A DNA stretch of 50,615 nucleotides from a bacterium (Candidatus Blackallbacteria) CG13_big_fil_rev_8_21_14_2_50_49_14 (GTDB lineage Bacteria; Cyanobacteriota; Sericytochromatia; UBA7694), in the NCBI GenBank assembly GCA_002783405.1, contig PFGG01000013.1:34203-84817 (forward strand), in the 5' to 3' direction. This document shows, piece by piece, positions 45,217 to 50,615 of this stretch. Every line of letters starts with the position of its first letter. The first letter of the stretch is position 1. Below the pieces are notes generated by a model that searched no databases, had not been told where the DNA came from, and was given only the letters and a program-made list of their open reading frames with translations. The position numbers were made by a program, and so were the translations under genes.

Positions 45217-47714
45217 CTCAGATTGGCCTTGAGTTTTTCCTGCTGCAAAACCTTTTCTCCGCCAAGATCCTGAATCCGCTTCAAGACCTCGGCATAGGAA
45301 AAGGGTTTGGATTTCTGGTTGCGGTCAAATTCAAACAGCTTCTGATCCAATTCCTTCACCTTTTGGGCATCGTGCAGGTAAAGGCTCATCTCTTCATTGA
45401 AGAGAATATTCTGGCGGCTGCCATCGGGCAGCACCTTGCGAAAGGGAGAATTGAGCGAACGGGGAATCAAATTGGCGGAACCGATCACGGCGGTTTCGCC
45501 ATCGACAGAGAGGGCCTTGGTATGTGCCATGTGGCTGTATTTCCCCGGCGTGCCGGTATACAGCCAGGCCTGAACCTTGCCCTTGCCTGTTTTTTGAGCG
45601 GTCTCCATCAATTGGCGGATCATATCCGCGTTGATGATATTGTAAAGATCCTCATCGCTTTTGTCGGGCACGGTGATCTTGACAGTAACGCCACGGGAGA
45701 CTGCATTCTTTAAGGCCTGAAGCACGGCTGGGTGGTAGAAATAGGCGTGCTCGATATTGATCTCTTTTTTGGCGTGGCCAATCGCATCGAGCAGGGCGGC
45801 TTCAATTTGGTTGCTGCTGTCATCGGTGGTGACAATGCCTGAAGAGACCAAATTTTGCTGGGTGCTATGGGCATGCTGCCGCGCAGCTTTTTCAAGCTCG
45901 CTTTTGCTTTTCAAGCGCAGCTCGGCGGGCTTGCCCGTAAAATCCTGCCAATTGGCGGCGTATTGGGCCCGCATTTCGCCCACTGCCGGGCCCGTCACCT
46001 TGAGCATGATATCGTGGTAGCTGTCGGGCTTGAGAAAATGATCCCCCAGGTTGATGCCCCCGGTATAGCCGGTTTTGCCATCAATCAAGAGCAGTTTGCG
46101 GTGATCGGCCTTGGCCACGCCGTCGGTCAGCGCCCCCAATTTCAGGTGGGTTTGCATCCGCTTGAGATAATCGGCTTTGGCGGCATCAGAAATGGGCAGA
46201 GTTTGAATTTCCTGGCTGAGCTGGGCCTGGGTTTCTGCAAAGATTTTTTTCACACTTTCAAAGCCCGTTTGTGTCAGCCGGTGATTGACCAGGATATGCA
46301 CGGGCAGCCCTTGGGTGGCCAGGGGATCATAGACCAGACGGGATTTGCCCGGTTTCAGCCCTGCCGCTTTGAGCAGCAGTTGGCGCGCCAGATCGCGGGT
46401 ACTGGGTTCGTCGTAATAGAGAAAAGATTCAATTTCAATGCTCTCTTGGGCACCTGCAATCGCAGACTTCATTTCCTCATGGTAATTTGGCCCATCAATC
46501 AAGGGCTCGACGGTATTCTGGCTGAGCTGGGGGCGAAAGGTCTGGGTGGGAGAATGGGTTTTGACCTCAAGGCTCAAACCCGATTGGGTATCCAGGCTGA
46601 CCTCAATTTTTTCAGCTTCGATTTGGTAGGTTTTGCCTTCTATGACGGTATTCTTGAGCTGCCAATGGTTTTGGGCCTGGGCATTGACTTTGCCCGCTGC
46701 TGAAATGCTGATCGTCGAATCCAGATCGGCTTCCAGGCCCGTTTGGCTGACCCGTTTGCTGAGGGTTTCGCCGCCCATTTTGATCTTTTGCGCCTCTTGG
46801 GCGTCGATATCCAGAAGTATTTTGCCTTTGAGATTCATTTCATGGTGCTTGTCTTTGTAGCTGCGGGCTTCGAGCTTCAGTTTGAGCGCATCGGGTGTGC
46901 TCTGCGCAGGGCCTCTGGCCGCCTGGGGATCGGTGCTGCCTGTGAGTTCAAGCTTGTCAAAGCGCAGATGCAAATGGCCTTTGGGATCAATCGAGAAGCG
47001 CCCGATGGCATTTTGTATTTCTTTAAAACGCAGGGCATGGTCGGCATCCAGGGGAAACTTCAATTTCTTAATCGCAGGGGTGAGATAGAGCTTGTCCCCA
47101 TCGCGCCGGGTCTCCAGCTCGATCTCCAGGGCGTCTAATTTTTGGTTCAAATGGCTGTTCAGTGCTTGTTTGATGCCGTCGCGCAGGCGGCTCAGAATTG
47201 AGGAATTGGGAAACCAATTCTCATCGACATCCAAATAGAGCTGGCCCGCTGGGGTGGCCTTGAGTCGAATTTCAAAATTATCCCAGAGCAGGCCTTTCAG
47301 GGTTTTGGCTTTCATGCCAATCACATAGGCCCGATCATCGGGGTCAAAGGACAGGCTTTTCATTTGGGCCGAGGAGACAGATTTCTTGAGGGCATCAAAA
47401 TTCTGATTGAGCAGATCGCCATTCAGGATGATTTCTCCACTCAATTGCCCGTGAATATCTTCTTTGCCCGTTTTTAATACGCCATTGCTGTCGGTGAGTT
47501 CCAATTCCAAATCTGCTTGGGCATTGAGTTGGGCAAAATCGACCTGGGGCTGGGCTTTGCCGCTATTGGCTGCTTGGGGAAAACGTCTTTCAGTGAGGTC
47601 CAGGCTGGGCTCGGCTTCACAGATCAGTTTTTCGGGTTCGGGCCGACAGATATTTTCAGGCTGATTCGCAAAGGGAAAGGGCAAGGGTGAGGATTGCTCG
47701 ATAGGATTGACCAT
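45213..47714 (-). CDS. Phospholipase D-family protein with large beta-rich N-terminus, 833 aa
   Basis: Residues 1-45 are Pro/Ser-rich and lack a signal peptide. Residues about 60-400 are beta-rich (repeated LKLEARSYKDK/LDIDAQ and LEADLDSTISIS-type strands) and resemble AsmA- or LptA-like lipid-binding sheets. The C-terminal 430 residues have the two HKD motifs of the PLD superfamily: HRKLLLIDGKTGYTGG and HTKALSVDGETAVIGS, each followed by Asn (GINLGD, SANLIP). Cardiolipin synthase-like transphosphatidylation or phospholipid cleavage is likely. AGGAG lies 7 bases before the ATG at 47714. A lipid-handling sheet fused to a PLD enzyme suggests action on lipids in the envelope. Its stop overlaps the convergent gene by 4 bases. 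Confidence 0.85.
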   Translation of the reverse strand: MVNPIEQSSPLPFPFANQPENICRPEPEKLICEAEPSLDLTERRFPQAANSGKAQPQVDFAQLNAQADLELELTDSNGVLKTGKEDIHGQLSGEIILNGDLLNQNFDALKKSVSSAQMKSLSFDPDDRAYVIGMKAKTLKGLLWDNFEIRLKATPAGQLYLDVDENWFPNSSILSRLRDGIKQALNSHLNQKLDALEIELETRRDGDKLYLTPAIKKLKFPLDADHALRFKEIQNAIGRFSIDPKGHLHLRFDKLELTGSTDPQAARGPAQSTPDALKLKLEARSYKDKHHEMNLKGKILLDIDAQEAQKIKMGGETLSKRVSQTGLEADLDSTISISAAGKVNAQAQNHWQLKNTVIEGKTYQIEAEKIEVSLDTQSGLSLEVKTHSPTQTFRPQLSQNTVEPLIDGPNYHEEMKSAIAGAQESIEIESFLYYDEPSTRDLARQLLLKAAGLKPGKSRLVYDPLATQGLPVHILVNHRLTQTGFESVKKIFAETQAQLSQEIQTLPISDAAKADYLKRMQTHLKLGALTDGVAKADHRKLLLIDGKTGYTGGINLGDHFLKPDSYHDIMLKVTGPAVGEMRAQYAANWQDFTGKPAELRLKSKSELEKAARQHAHSTQQNLVSSGIVTTDDSSNQIEAALLDAIGHAKKEINIEHAYFYHPAVLQALKNAVSRGVTVKITVPDKSDEDLYNIINADMIRQLMETAQKTGKGKVQAWLYTGTPGKYSHMAHTKALSVDGETAVIGSANLIPRSLNSPFRKVLPDGSRQNILFNEEMSLYLHDAQKVKELDQKLFEFDRNQKSKPFSYAEVLKRIQDLGGEKVLQQEKLKANLS

Positions 47715-47873
47715 GACTGAACTCCTGGCTTTTGGAACATATTTCAAGCTTATCTTATGAATTTTGAGCACACTTGTGTGATTAAATAAAAATTTAAAGC
47801 TTAATCCATTTTTCTGAAAGCGAACGGGTGCATCTTTGCCTGCGCTTAGAAGACTGACCTCAGCCAGAACTGG

Positions 47874-47889
47874 GGTATGTTATCATACC
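47874..47889. promoter_or_regulatory. 16-bp inverted repeat upstream of the prolyl oligopeptidase
   Basis: Arms GGTATG and CATACC are separated by TTAT, 46 bp before the ATG at 47936. TATGTT and TATCAT within it could serve as -10 elements. It looks like an operator overlapping a promoter; no known consensus is recognised. Confidence 0.4.
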
Positions 47890-47935
47890 GCTAAATTCAA
47901 CTCTGGTTCCCCAACCAGACTCCCAAGAGGTAAAA

Positions 47936-50017
47936 ATGAGCCAGGAACAGCAATCGTTCACCTATCCTGAGGCCAAACGCGAAGAAATTGTCGAAGATTA
48001 CCATGGCACGTCCGTCGCCGACCCCTACCGCTGGTTAGAAAACCCTGCCACGCCCGAATCACGGGCCTGGACCGATGAGCAAAACCAGTTGACGCGGGCC
48101 TTTGTGGATTCCCCTGTACGCGGTCAGATTCTTTCCCGCTTGAAAGAAGTCTGCGATTATGATCGCTGGTCGGCACCTGAAAAAGCGGGTGATCACTATT
48201 TTTTCTGGAAACACGAAGGGCTGAAAAACCAGCCGGTGCTGTATACCACCACCCGCTTTACCTCAGAACCCAAGGTTTTGCTCAACCCCAATGCCTTCAG
48301 CAAAGAAGGCACCGTTTCAGTCATGAGCACCACCCCCAGCTGGGATGGCAATCAACTGGCGTATAGTCTGTCTCACCGGGGCTCAGACTGGCAGGAAATT
48401 CGCATCCGGGATGTGAAAACCGGCCAAGATTCGCATGAAGTGCTGATGCATACCAAGTTTGCAGGCATCGCCTGGAACCACGAAAATACGGGTTTTTATT
48501 ATAACCGCTACCCCGATCCCGGCACGGTTCAGGACGCCGATTTGAGCTATTACAATGCCGTCTATTGGCATGAGCTGGGCACGGTTCAGGATGACGATAT
48601 CTTGGTCTATGAACGCCCCGATGACAAAGACCTGGATTTTTGGCCGACGATGACAGAAGATGGCCAATATCTTTTGCTCACCGTCTTTTTGGGGACTGAC
48701 CGCCGCAACCGGATTTATTACCGCCCCGAAAATTCCCGCGCAGGCTTTATTCGGCTGCTCGATCAGGCCGATGCCCATTACCAGTTTGTGGGCAATGAGG
48801 GCGATACCTTTTATTTCTTTACCGATCACCAGGCCCCCCATGGCCGTTTGGTGGGCATTCAGCTCAAAAAGCCCGACCCCGAGCACTGGCTGGAGATTAT
48901 TCCCGAACATGAAGATATTCTGGTCAATGTGACCCTTGCAGGCAACCGTTTTGTGGCGGTTTATCAGCATCACGCGCATCACAAGCTGCGTATTTATGAT
49001 CTTGAGGGCACCTACCAGGACGATATCCCCCTGCCCACGCTGGGGGCCGTGAGTGAATTGAATGGCCGCCGTTACCAGAATGAGCTGTTCTTTGGCTTTA
49101 CCTCGTTTCTCTTCCCCACCCGCACCTACAGTTACCAAATGCAGGCCCATGATTTGATTGACCTGCATGAGCATATCCAGGTGGCGGGTTTTCAGGCCGA
49201 AGACTATGTGGTGCATCAGGAATTTGCGACCAGCCCCGATGGCACTCGGGTGCCGATGTTTTTGGTGCATCGCAAAGACTTTACCCCCACGGGTGAGACC
49301 CCGGTTTTGATGTATGGCTATGGCGGTTTTCGCCAATCTCTCACCCCCCAGTTTACGGCCACCCTGCTGCCCTGGTTGGAACAGGGCGGCATTTATTGCC
49401 AGGTCAATACGCGTGGTGGCTTTGAATATGGGGTGGAATGGTATAAGGCCGGAACCCTTGAGCGCAAACAGAATGTCTTTGACGATTTTATCTCGGCGGG
49501 CGAGTGGCTGATTGCCAATAACTATACCTCGCCCCAAAAATTGGCAATTCGCGGCGGCAGCAATGGCGGTCTGCTGGTTGGGGCCTGCATGCTGCAACGC
49601 CCAGACCTCTTTGGCGCAGTGGTTTGTCAGGTGCCTGTTTTGGATATGCTGCGCTACCACCGCTTTACCATTGGCCGCTATTGGGTGACCGATTATGGCA
49701 ATGCCGAAGCCCGTGTGGAAGATTTTAATTTTCTCTATGCCTATTCGCCCCTGCACAATGTGAAAGGGGGTGTGATTTACCCACCCGTGCTGATCACCAG
49801 TGCCGATCACGATGATCGGGTGGTGCCTTCGCATGCCAAGAAATTTGCTGCGACGTTGCAACATGCTTCGCATGGCCACAATCTGGTGCTCTTAAGAGTG
49901 GATACCGATGCTGGCCATGGGCGGGGCAAACCCCTGAGCAAAACGCTTGAAGAAATGTCAGATATCTATGCGTTTCTGTTTAAAATTACAGGCTTGAGTT
50001 ATTCCAGCCAGGGCTAA
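47936..50017 (+). CDS. Prolyl oligopeptidase (S9A family), 693 aa
   Basis: A cytosolic serine peptidase that cuts short peptides after proline. The N-terminal propeller begins YHGTSVADPYRWLEN. The C-terminal hydrolase carries the catalytic Ser in RGGSNGGLL (GxSxGG), Asp in SADHDDRVVP and His in DAGHGRGKP. The length (693) is close to typical. No signal peptide is visible. AGAGG lies 5 bases before the ATG, and a strong terminator follows. With the M28 enzyme it suggests active peptide use by this organism. Confidence 0.95.
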   Translation: MSQEQQSFTYPEAKREEIVEDYHGTSVADPYRWLENPATPESRAWTDEQNQLTRAFVDSPVRGQILSRLKEVCDYDRWSAPEKAGDHYFFWKHEGLKNQPVLYTTTRFTSEPKVLLNPNAFSKEGTVSVMSTTPSWDGNQLAYSLSHRGSDWQEIRIRDVKTGQDSHEVLMHTKFAGIAWNHENTGFYYNRYPDPGTVQDADLSYYNAVYWHELGTVQDDDILVYERPDDKDLDFWPTMTEDGQYLLLTVFLGTDRRNRIYYRPENSRAGFIRLLDQADAHYQFVGNEGDTFYFFTDHQAPHGRLVGIQLKKPDPEHWLEIIPEHEDILVNVTLAGNRFVAVYQHHAHHKLRIYDLEGTYQDDIPLPTLGAVSELNGRRYQNELFFGFTSFLFPTRTYSYQMQAHDLIDLHEHIQVAGFQAEDYVVHQEFATSPDGTRVPMFLVHRKDFTPTGETPVLMYGYGGFRQSLTPQFTATLLPWLEQGGIYCQVNTRGGFEYGVEWYKAGTLERKQNVFDDFISAGEWLIANNYTSPQKLAIRGGSNGGLLVGACMLQRPDLFGAVVCQVPVLDMLRYHRFTIGRYWVTDYGNAEARVEDFNFLYAYSPLHNVKGGVIYPPVLITSADHDDRVVPSHAKKFAATLQHASHGHNLVLLRVDTDAGHGRGKPLSKTLEEMSDIYAFLFKITGLSYSSQG

Positions 50018-50044
50018 ACGCTCAGCCTATTGAGTTCGAAAACG

Positions 50045-50079
50045 ACGCGAAGCTTGATTTAATTCAGCTTCGCGTTTTC
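50045..50079 (+). terminator. Rho-independent terminator of the peptidase gene
   Basis: Arms ACGCGAAGCT (50045-50054) and AGCTTCGCGT (50066-50075) pair over 10 bp and are followed by TTTTCGTTT. It starts 28 bases after the stop. Confidence 0.8.
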
Positions 50080-50339
50080 GTTTGCCCAGATATTGAAATA
50101 TAACGAAATTATGACAATTTAACAAGAATTAAGTTTGAGAGCTGTTTTTGTAACAATGTCTTTATTTTGTTAAATATATGGGGATCTTGATTGTTATTCA
50201 ACGAAATTGTAAACTAATTAAATAGTTTTGATCGCTATTCTTTGCACCAGTCAGAAATGGCTTTGAAGGGGCTTGGATAGTTGTTTTTTGGGTGGGGTTT
50301 TCTTGTTGTTTGCCAGAATTAGGTTGCATAGGCTTGGTG
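50080..50339. other. A/T-rich non-coding stretch before the intron
   Basis: 260 bp, markedly more A/T-rich than the genes on the left, with no credible ORF longer than about 60 codons and no ribosome site. Its 3' end is the 5' exon of the group II intron; bases 50326-50332 (GCATAGG) can pair with intron bases 50469-50475 (TTTATGC), a possible IBS2/EBS2 pair. Confidence 0.6.
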
Positions 50340-50615
50340 GTGCGGAAACTGTTGACCGTAGGTTTTACGGATACCGACAGCAAAGCATGGCGAACATATG
50401 TGAACTTTGGATATAGATCTTGACTGTCGTCTCTCCGGTCGAAACAGAGCGCCTAACCCACCGTGTTATTTATGCGGAACTTGGTAAACCCGTAGCGCTC
50501 CCTTTGGGAAAGTTTATCGCAAGGTAAGCCGATAGTGCTGCGGGCAGGGGAAGGTAGAAAAAGCGAAGGCTGGTTTGTAATGAGCCAGATAGGGATTGAA
50601 ACATGATCCCGCACG
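50340..50615 (+). mobile_element. Group II intron, 5' part (domain I), runs off the right edge
   Basis: The stretch starts with GTGCG, the hallmark 5' end of bacterial group II introns. It continues with conserved domain I text: CCACCGTGTTATTTATGCGG, then AACTTGGTAAACCCG and GGGAAGGTAGAAAAAGCG. No protein-coding frame is expected in this first part; the reverse-transcriptase/maturase ORF, if present, lies beyond the window. It was inserted in the A/T-rich region after the peptidase terminator, so no gene is interrupted in view. Boundary and orientation are well supported; the class is not determined. Confidence 0.8.

Noticed and set aside
48383-49879. A 498-codon open frame on the minus strand opposite the prolyl oligopeptidase gene
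   Set aside because: The plus strand encodes a complete S9A enzyme with catalytic residues. The antisense product is Ile/His/Gly-rich with no domain, a typical shadow.

Overview
The window looks like chromosomal DNA from a diderm, facultatively or strictly anaerobic bacterium. A lipoprotein lipobox, a protein ending in barrel-like strands with a C-terminal Phe, a LysM murein hydrolase and DgkA point to a two-membrane envelope. A pyruvate:ferredoxin oxidoreductase and two perfect FNR-type operators point to oxygen-responsive metabolism. The nifJ plus DHOD-like pair and the group II intron type would fit a deep-branching relative of Cyanobacteria (Sericytochromatia/Melainabacteria-like). That placement is a guess; no ribosomal RNA or other decisive marker is present.

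Layout. 1-9.4 kb: end of a LysM/transglycosylase gene, two unknown small proteins, dgkA, a 1,896-residue repeat protein and a Tudor-like/WD40-like secreted protein. 9.5-13.5 kb: a persulfide-dioxygenase-like metallohydrolase behind an FNR box, an M28 aminopeptidase lipoprotein, a coiled-coil protein and an NlpC/P60-like protein. 13.5-18.8 kb: a three-gene ABC exporter (COG4586/4587/3694 type), a transmembrane Ser/Thr kinase with a Cache sensor, and a small acidic protein. 18.8-25 kb, minus strand: cysteine synthase, a duplicated YbjN-like membrane protein, argS, a nucleoside deaminase, two tandem tRNA-Trp genes, secE and nusG. 25.1-26.2 kb: three small plus-strand genes. 26.2-36 kb: one 9.8-kb gene for a hybrid PKS-NRPS. 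36-40.8 kb: nifJ and a DHOD-like gene behind a second FNR box. 40.8-50 kb: adenine deaminase, a Rieske oxygenase, a His-rich polytopic membrane protein, a PLD-family protein with a large beta-rich N-terminus, and a prolyl oligopeptidase. 50.34 kb to the end: the 5' part of a group II intron.

The most unusual object is the megasynthase at 26174-35953. Read by eye its order is KS-AT-ACP-C-A-PCP-Cy-A(Cys)-PCP-Ox, which predicts a polyketide-extended acyl group, one amino acid of unknown identity and a terminal thiazole. It has no loading module, no reductive domains and no release domain, and no obvious accessory genes surround it. The second notable object is the giant protein at 2345-8035, with about sixteen tandem repeats of about 37 residues, no signal peptide, and a C-terminus resembling outer-membrane beta strands. 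The two FNR boxes (10444-10457 and 36046-36059) link a sulfur-metabolism enzyme and nifJ to a probable shared anaerobic regulator.

Starts were chosen from Shine-Dalgarno spacing where possible. All family assignments come from motifs read by eye; no database search was run.
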